From Anaeramoeba flamelloides (Eukaryota; Metamonada; Anaeramoebidae): a DNA stretch of 64,000 bases. Both the position numbers and the translations under genes were made by a program. The notes beneath the pieces were generated by a model that saw nothing but the letters and a program-made list of their open reading frames with translations, did no database searches and had not been told where the DNA came from. The stretch covers positions 868,001 to 932,000 of the forward strand of contig JANTQA010000030.1 in assembly GCA_027625915.1 (NCBI GenBank), written 5' to 3'. Numbering within the stretch: position 1 is the stretch's first letter; each line of letters begins with the position of its first letter. Below are positions 48,301 through 60,400 of this stretch, piece after piece.

Positions 48301-51300
48301 CAAAACCCTTTCGGAATTAATTGCGTTAATGTATATTAGCCTGCCCGTTGCGTCATATTCTCGGTTTAACCATTTTTCGAAATTTATATTGAATTTTTCA
48401 TCCGATAAATTAATTTCCTGATTATAATATATAGCAGATCCTTTCTGTTGGTTTGCGTCCCAATTTTCGTCATTCAAATAGATATTAAAAACGCCCTCTG
48501 ATCGGTAGCCTTTCATAAAGGACACCTTCTGGGAAGAGCTAGTAAAGACGCCATAATTTTCATAATCGATGTCCAGGATCAAATGACTCACATGGTCTGT
48601 TGATGTGATTTCGCCTTCATAGCCATTTTCCAAGTCCTTGCTATTCATGATTATGGAGCCCTCATCGCCAATAATGCTCATAATCCGATCGCTTGACTCG
48701 CTGATTGTCATGAATTTGGTATTAATCAACTGCGAATTTTGCAATTCAAGATAGGGGTTTTGAAGCGATAGGTCATTGTGGCTCGTAAATTGCACATTTT
48801 TCAAAATGATTTCTTTGTTGCCAACAAGCTCGCCGTAACTCTGGACGTCGACAGTGATATTCAAAATTCTGCCATTATCGAAAAAAAGGCTCCCAATTTC
48901 ATATTCAGGATAATTGTTATCAAAAATGTTGTTTTTATGCAGGGCGGCATTAGTCAAATGTATCTCTTCACAAGAATATTTCTTAATTGTATTCCCCATT
49001 AAGGTAAACCAGCCATTTTCAATGTCCATGCGCTTCGTTGGGATAAAGTCCAGAAATGAAATGCCATTTCCGTCATAATCCTTTGTATAATCATAGTTAT
49101 TAAAGTCTTTAAAATAGATTGATTTAATTTCCGTATTTTCGGCTAAATTCAATATATTTGTACGATATGAGCTATATCCTTGATCCATTACTAGGTGAAG
49201 AAAGTATTCAGAGTCTTCAATATTCCCAGAATTGATCTCTTGCTTGGCGATAAATAATTCTGAATTTTTTGCCGTGATATAGTTCTCGAAATTGGATAAT
49301 TTACTATCAGCAAATTGTAAATATGAAAATCGAACTTTGGATTCATCGTCAATTGTAATTATCCCATCGGGGTAACCTTCGTGTCCATTTGGAATCTCGA
49401 AAACGACCTTAGGATCAAAGACAACAACGGAATTTTTAATTTTGAAATCGATCCCTTGAAAGGAAATTGTACAATCTTGGCTACTTCGGCAATTTTCGAT
49501 ATTAAAGGTAATATGCGAATTAATGATTTCAATTGATTGAATTTCATAATCAGAAAGTTGGGCTTCAAATCGTAATTCATTTAAAGAGCCATCGCCGCTT
49601 TGATAATTACCGCCAATTATTTCTAAATACTTACGATTTTTTATTGTTAAAGATTGATTCAATGTATAATGCGTCACATCCGTATCACATTTGAAAGACA
49701 ATAATAAACGATCAAAGTCCTTTGCAGCTGTCATAAGCCCCACAAGGTCTTCTCCGGGGCAACTATATTGTGGTTGGGTGATGTTAATGTAAACATATAC
49801 GTGTGCATATTGAGAGCATGCGTCAACTGCCTTCACTTTCAGCGTGTGCATATCAATTAACTGCGTTGGTGCCTGTCCATAAAATGTTGCGTTCTTTGTA
49901 TCCAAGGACAGCCATTTATTTGGATGTTCATCAGAGAGATCATAATAAAAATATGTTAAAGAACTATTTCCCTCGCCATTATAGACATCAGTAAAGAGAT
50001 CTTGAAGTGAAAAGTTGTCTGATATTTCTTTATTGTATTGGAAAACGAGAGTTTGCTCAGTTTGACCATCTGGTTCTGGAGTTGGGAAATTAAACCTTTT
50101 GCTTTCGATTTTATTTGAATCAGTGAAAATGGCAACCATGGGATTGGTAGTGATTAGAAAACTATCGATAATTATATTGTGTGCATCCTCTATCAGAGTA
50201 TTCTCAAATTGTATTTCTGAATCTAATAATTGTGCTTCATGATCGAAAAATCTAATTATTGTTGAAGTCTCGTTACTAATCCAAGAAATCACAAATTTAT
50301 CGTATTTTAGGCCCGCAGATGATAAAATAGCTTGACTCTCTGATGTTATAGATTGCAATGGTGGGTAATCGTTAGAAATGTGGATATAATTATTACGATT
50401 TACATCGTACCAGTTGCTACTTTCAAAAACATTTGCTAATATCTGTGTACCGGCTTCTTCAGTGTACCTTAACCATGAAACAGCCACTTTATCGTATTTT
50501 TGTAGATAACTAATAACAGGATGGAAATGCAAATCGTTCTCAGGTGAAATGGAAAAAGGAGCAGATAAATCCAAATCAGAAGACAAGTGTCGCATTACAA
50601 TACTTTTGGTTTGTGAAGAATTCTGAATTTCATATACAATTAAAAAATCATTACTATTTAGTTTAATTATATTTTGATTGGCAGTCGAAGTAATATCAGT
50701 GTCTTTTTCAGATATTATAAAGGTTTGGTTATCATCAGAATTTGTTAAATTATATGTAGTTACATTGATTAGGTAATTGCCTTCATTGTATAGCACTATT
50801 AGATGATTGTCATTCGATGCTAAAGATGATCTGGGATTATCGCTTGCACCTGGTGTGTTGATTGAGAGTTGGTTAAGTATGCTTTCTGAAAATGTATCAT
50901 ACCTAACAAGGTTGATTTTATAGACGCCATCATTCATATTGTATGAAGTATAAGTAAAGAATATTGTATATTTGTTGTTGTGTGAATTATCAAGACAAGC
51001 AGGATTCGAAAGTTTAATAGATTCTTGTGAATTTGTTAAGTCACCAATTTCAAAATTTCCGATTGATCCATCACTTTTCAAGAACCGGTATTCCAATAAA
51101 TCTTGCGTCCCCACATTGTTCTTCCATATTGTAAAAAATCGATTCTCGTTATCATATTTAATTTTGCATAGACAGGGGCTTATCTTCACAGTGGGATTAA
51201 TTTCGGCAATATCCTGATTTTCCTTTTGATTAAGTTGACTTGCGGGGCAAAATCTTGATGTTCTAATTATTAAGGAGAACTCGTGATCATTTGTTTTATT

Positions 51301-53585
51301 ACATTCATTTCTTGCGTGAACAATGACATTATATTCTGCATATTTCTTGTCCGGGTGACCTGATAATAGTTGATTACTTGAATCATATTTAAGCCAAGAG
51401 GGTAATTCCGGTTCAAAGGAAATTTGTAAATCTATTTTATGTGCATTGCCACCACTATTCGCAAAAAGATCATTTGGGATTTGGAAATGAAATTCAAATT
51501 CCGGTACTGCAATTTGCGTTTGGATTTGCTTTTTTAACTCAATTGCACTATCAACACAAGACAAATCTGGATCTTCTTCCAAATGGATAGTGAAAGTTTC
51601 ACTAGCGCTCTTACCACAATCATTAATGCATTCAATTTGAATGGTATAATCAATATTTCCATTGCTGGGTGAGGGGGCTGTGCCTTCAAAAAGCAATTGC
51701 TTCGAATAAAACCTCATCCAAGACGGCAAATCCGCTTTTTCTTCACCGTCCAATAGATAAGCAAAATAATTTAACTCTTTTTCGTCATTACCATTGGCGC
51801 CAAGAAAGGTTGTTTTGTTAATTTTGAAAGCAAATTCTTCCAAGTAGTATAAATTTTGATCAGGTAAATCAAGATTTAAAACAGGGGACTCGTCACACGC
51901 TTCTTCAGTAATCTCTAAACTGAAATCGAAATACATTTTTTCACAGCATTCGTTTTTAGTAACTATTTCGATATTATATTTACCTACCCCAAGATCACAG
52001 CCATCCTTTCTTTTTATTGATAATTTATCGCCATCGAAAACTATGCAATTGATGCTGGTTTCAGACTTGATGTATTCTAAACTATCAGATCTACCATCAT
52101 AATTTAAAATTTGATTTTTTGGTAAATAAAATTCAAAATGATCCACCTTGTGACTCATCTTATAATAAAGACGTTCGATCATATCCAAATCCCGATCAAG
52201 AAACATTGGGGTATCCGTTTTGATCGTTTTAAGTGTAATCCCGTTATTGGAATACCACCCGAGAACCATATCATTCGCATTATATGGGTTCGCGTTGGGG
52301 TATTTATAACTAAATGTTTTGTCTTGATCAGAGATCTGTTCGGTTAAAAGTTCCGAGTAATCTAAATTCAAGACCTTCACAGTAATACCATAAAGATTGT
52401 TAGTTCCCTCGACGAGATGTGAATAAAGGACAACAAATTTTTTTTGAGATTTGATCGTAACAAGTTTTAAATCTTTAATCATGATATTCGTCCCTTCAAC
52501 CTCGCTTAGAAATGTGAAATCTGTGTCTTTTAAAGCCAGATCATCTTCGAGTTTATTGATCCCGACAGTATACGCGCCGCTATCCTTATTTTCCACTATT
52601 ACACCAAGAAGGAGCTCATTCTCTGGGTTTAGGGCAACAATATCGGAGCCATGGCACATGTAATCTGAAAATGGTATCAAGATTTTTTCTTGGACGCTTC
52701 CAGCTAAAGTCACTAGATCAGAACACCGATAGAAAGTTTCGATGTTAGGGTTCTCACTAGTGTTCCCGTTCCAAATCATACAAAAAATGTCAGAGTTTGG
52801 AAAGCTTGCTATTTTCGGCTTTTCGGAGACACACTTAAGGCAATTATCCTGGGCTAGATTGTGAACACCTTTTTTGTTGGTTACTGTATTGCCGACAACA
52901 ACTTTGCTTTGGAAAACTTCATTGTCTGTTTGGTACTCGTCAAACACGATGGCATATTTATAATGCTTTTGATCCCGCGAGGTAACGCCCAATTCTTGGA
53001 TCTCCCCAGCCACTTCTATTATCACCGTGTCTTCCAGATAAAAGGAGCCAAAGTGATCAGTTAGAGATAGATATATTTTCTTTTGCTCCTTCTGAACAGT
53101 ATGGTCAGCAACGTACGCAAACATGAAAAAAGAGTCACTAACACGGGCGCTTCGTAAGTGCGAGGCCTGTTTTTTGTTTGCATGATTACTAACTGGATCC
53201 TGCGCAAATGGATAAACCTGCCCGGTGTTTGTTATTGCTTGTGACATCACAGCAGTAAGCTCAGATTCAGAATCTGTAGCTCGGTAATTCAAATAGCAAT
53301 GCACATCAGATCCCGGTGTAAATGAAAATTTTGTGTCGTCAGCTGCAAAGTGTGTTTCAATTGTTGGTCGAAGATAATCGGTGCAAATTAAAAATGCTAT
53401 TTACGAATTTGGGTTTTATTTTTTTCGATTTTTTTTTTTTTTTTTTTGTTGTTTTACTGAGTTTTTTTTTGTTCTGAATGTGAGTTTTTTTTTTTTCGAG
53501 GAAGAAAAAGGATTTGTTAAGTGGGGGGCAAATTATTATTACCAGTCGAAAAAAAAAGAAAAAATATCAATTTTGTGAAAAACAT
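45301..53585 (-). CDS. Giant cell-surface receptor: CADG repeats, GCC2/GCC3 cysteine repeats, multipass membrane domain
   Basis: Two exons: 53585-53543 and 53396-45301 (about 2,712 residues, TAA stop). The 146-base intron starts GTAATAAT and ends GTAAATAG. Exon 1 supplies MFFTKLIFFLFFST, completing a signal peptide with AFLIC from exon 2. The ectodomain has propeller-like segments, cadherin/dystroglycan-like modules with SWMRFYSKQLLFEGTAP, SWLKYDSSNQLLSGHP and WLSLDTKNATFYGQAP, then a beta-helix-like stretch. About twelve GCC2/GCC3 repeats (CxxGxYs..G...C..C; bases about 48215-47215) follow. Next come about nine hydrophobic segments (47205-45985) resembling the multipass domain of protist GCC2/GCC3 or TRP-like proteins, with PYLETRHNMLEFILLG near the end. 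The cytosolic tail ends Ser/Asn/Asp-rich. The cysteine and membrane parts are less AT-rich than the rest. Probably plasma-membrane adhesion or sensing; ligand unknown. Confidence 0.82.
53397..53542 (-). other. Intron 1 of the giant receptor gene
   Basis: 146 bases, GT-AG, purine-rich on the coding strand. The join G|CA makes an Ala codon and leaves the long frame open. Without it the long frame has no ATG before residue 65 and no signal peptide. Confidence 0.75.
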
Positions 53586-56014
53586 AGAAAGAATTTTTTT
53601 TTTCTGCAAAAAGTTGAATTCGGAAAAATAATATTCTTTTTCCAGAAATATGAGACTTTTGGAATTCGTTCTCAAATTAATGTTCAAGTTCGGTTATTTA
53701 TTTCAAAAGAAGAATTATACTGATGATCTTCTGGAAATCTTTAAAAAAGATTCTATTGTGGCAAATACAGCTTTGAGTTATCAGTTGTTTTCATGAAAAA
53801 GAAACAATGTGTGAACGATCTTCTCATACTCTGTCAAAATAAGAATAATTTTCACTTGAAAAAATTTCGATTTTAACAGTTCAAAATTTAAAAAACTAAA
53901 AAATCATAAATAAAGATAAAAAAACGAACAAAAGCCTCATTTAAGAATGGAACAAAATAATTCTTTATTTTTTTTATTACTTGATAAACGACTTGTTGAA
54001 ATACCAGTTCCCAACTAACCAAGTTAAAGACAAATACTGGGATTAGCCTCACAACTTTAGGGATTTATGTCTCGTAACAAACTTTTCGATGTTTCTTTAC
54101 AAAAAAATCAGATTAAAGAATGTATTTTTTTATAGTTTATTAACTTTTATCTTTCAACAAAACAGAAGATTTGGTTGTCAACAAAGTTTTGGTATTAGGT
54201 GATGTTTCATATTCAAGTCGATTTATTTTCGTTTTATTATTTGATTTTTTGAAATTCAAAATAATAAAGAAAAAAAAGTTATTCGGGTTCAAAAAATTGA
54301 CAATTCTCACAAAATTTCCACAACAGACTCACTTTAGTTATTCACCAAAATGTTTTCTCAGAGTCGTTTAATCAGCAAAATCCTTTTGAATTTTTTTTTT
54401 CGCTTTGCACAACTTACAAATTTGAATAGAATCATTTTTTGACAAAAAAATTTAAAACGAACACCACAACAAAGCTACCAATTGAAAAAATATTCTTCAC
54501 CCCAAGAAATGCATGTTTTGCGAAAACTTTTAAATGAAATTTTTTTGTAAATTCTCAGAAAAAAATGTGATAACCAAATTGGATAATTACTGTTAATTGC
54601 AAAATAAAAAGATCAAAATTTTCATTTGGCTTCCAAAAATAATCACCTCCTAGAACTTAAAATAAATCACCAAAGTCTGCAATTCAAAGGTAAATTAATG
54701 ATTTAAGCTGATTTTAAGAAATAAAAGTTCGAAATTTTATAGGATTATTAAAATCTTTATTGGAAAGCTGAATGAAAATTTTGTTCCCTTTCTTTTAATA
54801 TAAATAGTAGTCTGAATTTATTTGATGTTCTTTACTTTTTAGTTTGCGAATTATAATAAAATTTTGAGAAAAACAAATCAATTTACTTTTTCTTTATTCT
54901 TTCCATTTTGCAGATCAACAATTTTCATTTAGTTATATAATAGAAAAAAACAAAGCTCCAAACTGTTTAGAAAATAATTAAAAACAATATTGAAAATACT
55001 CTTGTTAAAATATTGACTTTCAGAAAAGTTGAATAGGTGTTTCAAAATAAAAAGTGTATTTTTTTGTTAGATTGTAATTTGAATTATAAATGGGAAAATA
55101 TTTTCACTTCATTTTCATATTTCTCTTTTCAAATAAAACTATAAATCACAACCTAGTAATTTCAAAACTCTATTTGAAAAAGAAAATATGAAAAATGATA
55201 TGAAAATTTTTCCCATTAGTAATTTAAAGACCAGTAGAAGACCTATACATTAAAACACGAAAGAAACTGACAATAAGCCCTAATTAAATCGAGTATTGGT
55301 TTCTTAAAGTTCTGTTATTTAAAAAGAAATTCTAAAAATAAAGGATCAAATCTGCAAATTTATCTCAAAAATATAGAGTAAATTTTTTACAAAAATTTTT
55401 ATCTCAAAAAAAACAAAAAAATTTCATAAAAATATGAATATAATATGAAAAAATTTTCATCAAATTACATCCTTAATTTAAAATTTTCAAAAAAAATAAC
55501 CAGTCCTTTACCCCCATACTTGATTTACACTGCAGGTATATTACTGGGCAGGGGCTTGGCTGTTGTCTTGGAACAAGAAGAAAAAAAAAACCATACTTTT
55601 TCTTTTGAAATCTGTATTAGGGTGGTTGGGGGTGGAGGTGTTTTATTGATCACTGTAATAAATATTTTGGAAATCTTTAAAAAAAAAAAATCAAGTAAAT
55701 TAGAATGAAGATCACTTTGGTTAAAGTCAAAGGGATGGTTGAATTAAAAAATTCATTGTTAAAATAAAACTCAAAACAATCCTCGAAAAAAATTATTGAT
55801 ATGGTTCATATTTTTACCTTTTCAAGAATGGGAATCCATGCCGCAAGAAATCTTTACTAACTATTATTATCCTTGAAAAGAAAAGAAAAAACAAAACAAG
55901 CAATTGAAAATAAATATTTTGATAAAATAAAAAGCAAAAAAAAAATTATCTTTATCTGTTAACTAAAAAAGCCTTGACATCTGAAACTAAACTCTTTTTC
56001 AAAAATTGTGACTC
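53586..56014. other. Intergenic region, no gene seen
   Basis: Upstream flank of the giant receptor. Frames of 66-87 codons occur, but composition and lack of family patterns argue against coding. The less AT-rich patch near 55500-55640 has a short frame only. Confidence 0.5.
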
Positions 56015-56370
56015 ACCTGAAATAATAAATTGAAAAAAAAAAAATTATCCTTTAGTATTCAAGAACAATTAATAACTAAATATGATTTGTAATTCTCTTT
56101 TAAATCATTCCAAATCTATAAAAGCCTGATATATTAAAAATTAAAAAAAAAAAAACCAAAAACTAAAAAAAAGCAAGTCACAATTTTTGAAATGAGCATT
56201 ACAGATTTTTTATTACTGAACTTTCACTGAAAAAAAGTTGAACAACAAGATTTTTTATGAATAATTAAATCCATTTTCAAAGAGATTACATAGTCTCAAT
56301 TTTCTTAGTGATTATTTGTCTTTTCGAAGATCTCTTTTTTTTTTCCTCTATGATCTTTGGCAAAAAAAAA
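56015..56370 (+). repeat. Repeat family C, copy 3
   Basis: Reference copy for the family, anchors GAAATAATAAATTG, TTTTTGAAATGAGCATTAC, ATTACTGAACTTTCACTG and TTCTTAGTGATTATTTGTC. Its inverse is well kept at 6255-6625. Non-coding and without clear terminal inverted repeats. Confidence 0.6.
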
Positions 56371-57490
56371 AAAGTATTAAAAACAAAAGAAAAACAAAAA
56401 TTCGAAAAAGCAAAACTAAAATTTGAAAAATTAGAAAAAATGATTCTGATCCAAAAATTTGAAAATATTTTTTGTTAAGAATACTGGAATAAACCCTCAA
56501 AAAAACCCCCATTAACATTATAAAGTGAGTCTCAATTTATGAAAAATAGTTTATATCAATCATTGGAATATGGCCAATAGAATATTATTACTTCAGAAGG
56601 TACCCTGCACCCTTAAAAAGAAATAGTAAAAAAATTTCTTTTTATAAATTTTTAATTGTAATAATTTCTTATAATATGTTATAAAATAATAATACATTAG
56701 AGAAAAAAATCCTTGGAATGAAAAAAATCCCTGATAAGATTTTTAAAAGCGAATATTAGAGAAAATTATTAAGTAGTTTTTTTTATTTCAATCAAATCCT
56801 CTATATAAATACCCATTTTTTTTTTATAAAACAAGTGATAAACCTACTCAAAGTCCATTAAAGTAAAGTGTCTAGAGAATACTCTGATAATTATTTGATG
56901 GCAAAGTAGATCAACTTTTTTTGAAAAATCATCAGGCTTTCTAGAGGTTGACTAGAGTTTGGAAAATAACAATTTTTTTTCTTGTTTTTTGATTGATTTT
57001 ATGGTGTTTTGAACATGTGTAATTTTATTAATCGCCATTCTAATAAGTGGGTGAGTTATAATTTTATAACTTTAACTCTTAAAAAAAGGATTTGAATATA
57101 AATAAAAGAAATGAAACATCAATTTAACTTAATATCTCGAAAACCATATAAAAAAACAATATAATAAGTAATTTTTAAATTAATTTATTGAAAAGCTTAT
57201 TAGTTCAAGGATGAGTCATAGATGGATTTTTTATTATGATATTCTAATTGTTGTTGATCAAATCCTATAAAAAATATCAAAAAATAATCAAACAATTTTA
57301 TTTACTTTCAAAAAATAGGAAATATTTTCTCCTCTTTTTTCATCCACCTTTTTTAATTTAAAAGACTTTATATAAAAATCAATGATTTCATTCCATTCTT
57401 TTCAAAAAAAAAAAAATAAAAACAAAGAATAACAAAATCATCTTAAAATTATTTTATTAAATAAATATAAAAAATAACAAAATTAAATTT
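56371..57490. other. 3' flank of the phosphatase gene
   Basis: AT-rich; nothing recognised apart from A/T runs and the presumed 3' end of the minus-strand phosphatase transcript. Confidence 0.5.
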
Positions 57491-60400
57491 TTAGTTAAAG
57501 TATTCCATTGTAGAAGATTTTTTCTCTTCTGGATCGGGTTCTGAAGGTTTTACCCTTTCGTTTGTTGGCACTGCTACAAAGATATTAAAATAATCTTTTA
57601 AATTTGATAAATTTGGATCAGTTGGCAATTCAAGAATTGAGGCAATATTATTCATAACATAGCAATAGTTTGGAGCAGACCAGACTGTAGCAAATTTGCC
57701 ATCAAATAAAATTTCATATCCTTCTCTAATTAATTGGTGAGATCGTAAAATTAATTCCAAACCATTGACCTTGAGAAATTTGTCAACAACCTTTGAGCCA
57801 AAATTATAACCAGCGTTCCTGGCCGAGGGTTTAAAACCTTCTTTGGAAGAAAATGGATCAGACCATAGCAGATCTGTGAATGGACCTTCAGGTGGAACTT
57901 CTTGAAAGCGATCTATTAAGGACAATTGCTCAACAAACGTAATCGAAGGAGATAAACCTGCATGGATACAAAAGATTCTGTTATCAATGATTGAAGCAAT
58001 TTGAAAAAAATCAAAGACCTCCATTGCTAATTCCCAAATATATTCAGATCCATATTTAACTTTACATTCATTATAAAACCCATACGTAGTTGTAATTCCT
58101 CTTGTTTCATGATTTCTTTTCAATTTTAAAAATTAAAGAATAAATTTATTTTGTAATTTTTTTTAAAAAAAAAACAATTATTTCTTGAGATAATTTTATT
58201 TATTAAATGGATATAATTATGATGATTATTTGTCATTTAATAAATGCTTGTGGCTTATTTCATATTCATTATTAGTTTAAATATTATTTTCTCTTTACCA
58301 TTTTGATCCTTTGAAATATTCATAACTCTAATAAAGATTTTAGTGAGATATAATTATATCACAATTACCAAGCTATCGTATCTATATCACACTTATTAGC
58401 ACGCCTGGTAAAAATTTATTTAATGTGATACAGATTGATAATAAAAAAATTGTTCCAAATGTAATATCATAAAGATATCACACTGTGATAGGGTTATTAT
58501 ACCATATCTATTCCTGCACGATAGTGAATTATTTTTATTAGGGAAGAAAATGGTTTGATAAAAATTAATTGACCATTTCCACGAGAAGATGGTTATTTCA
58601 ATTCTTTTGAAAATATGACATCTTTAGGAATGTAATATCATTGAATTCATTCTTATATATTCTTTTTCATTTCAAGTGTCTCCAGTTTAATTGAAAAAAA
58701 AAAAATAGAACAGATTCTATGGGTTATATCCAATATTCTTATCAAAATAAAATTTCAATTTGTAGATCTGAATCATTTTTTCAAATTTAGTTAAATTTTT
58801 GTTTTTAAATTTTTCTATTTTCTTTTTCTTTCTTTTTTTTTTTTCAAGAAAGCCAAAAAAAAAAAAAAATCTTTGAAAACTTCAAATAAAGACTTTTGAG
58901 AATTGGGGTGATGTAATTTCTTTTAAAATGAATACATTTAGTATTAAAAACATCTTTTTTTTTTTTTTTTTTTATTATTTAACGGAGGAGTTGCTAATTC
59001 TTCTTATTTGTTGTTAGCTTTTTTTTAATTTAAGAAATAAACCGAAAATTTCTTAAATCTTCAGTTTATTTCTTAAATTAAAAAAAACCTAGAAACTCTA
59101 CGGCACTCTACAGCACTTTCCGTTTTTTTTTTTTTAATTTTTGTTTTGATTAGAAAATCAATATATTTTCAAAATAAAAACAAAAAGTAAAAAAAACCGA
59201 GGAACTTGACGACACTTTCCCGAATTCCTAATTTTTTATTTAGAAATTTGATTAAAGAACGAAAAATAAGTTTATTACCCACTAAGGCTAATGAATAAAT
59301 TAAATCTTTTTTTCTGATAATATCAATAATATTATTATTTTTTAATATATTTGAATTATTAATTTTTTTAATTCCAATATCCAGATTTTACTATTATTTG
59401 CATAGGCTGGGCAATTCCATAGAAAATGATCTAAATCTTCAATGTTATCCATTTTTTTTGATTTTTTTTGATTTTTAGCAAAATTTTTAAAATTTTGTTT
59501 ATGATTTATCTTTTTTCATAACATAAGAATAACTATTTAAATAATCTGTAAAATTTCTGAGTTTTACGATTGAAGTTGAACATTTCCATTTTAAATATCT
59601 TTTGTCGTTAGGTTTTCCAGAATTCAAAAGAATAGAGAAAAAATCTATGATTTTACTCAATTCTTTTGAATTCTAGAAAAGCTAGGCACTCTACGACACG
59701 ACTGTTTATTAATATTATTTTGAATAGAAATCATTTTTAAATATTTTTGAGGAGTGTTGTCAATGCCTAGGTTTTCTTGAGGTTTTCTGTTTTTTTTGTT
59801 AAGTGTTCTAGGTTTTTTTGAGTTTTCTATTTATTTGGAAAATCTATTGATTTTCGTTAGGTTTTTTTTGAGTTTTCTATTGATTTTCCAAATAAACAAA
59901 AAACTCAAGAAAACCTAACGGCACTTTTCCTAAACTCAAAAGAATTGAGTAAAATCATAGATTTTTTCTCTATTCTTTTGAATTCCGGAAAACCTAACGA
60001 CATTTCCAACTGGGACTATTTCCCAGTTGTTTAATTCGGTATTTATCAAGTTCACTTTCTAATTCTTTTAAGGTGTTTGATTGCCAGTTAATATTTTCTA
60101 ATTTCTGTTGTCTGAATTTATGATGTTTAACTATTTCATTGAAAATCTAAAAAAATTAATTTTTGAATTAGTTTAAATCTTCTTTTATATATTGTTATTC
60201 TTGCTGAGTCTATTTTTGCTTCAGTTTTATAAATAAGTCTAGGTGAGTGTGGATTTATTAATAATAAAATTTGTTATTTTTTTATTAATCCATACATCTA
60301 TTGAATTGAAAAAAAAAAATAGAATTTTTCATTTTTAGCTGTGACACTTTGAGTGAAATTAGGTTTATTTTTGATATTATCAAACAAATAAAAAAAAAAA

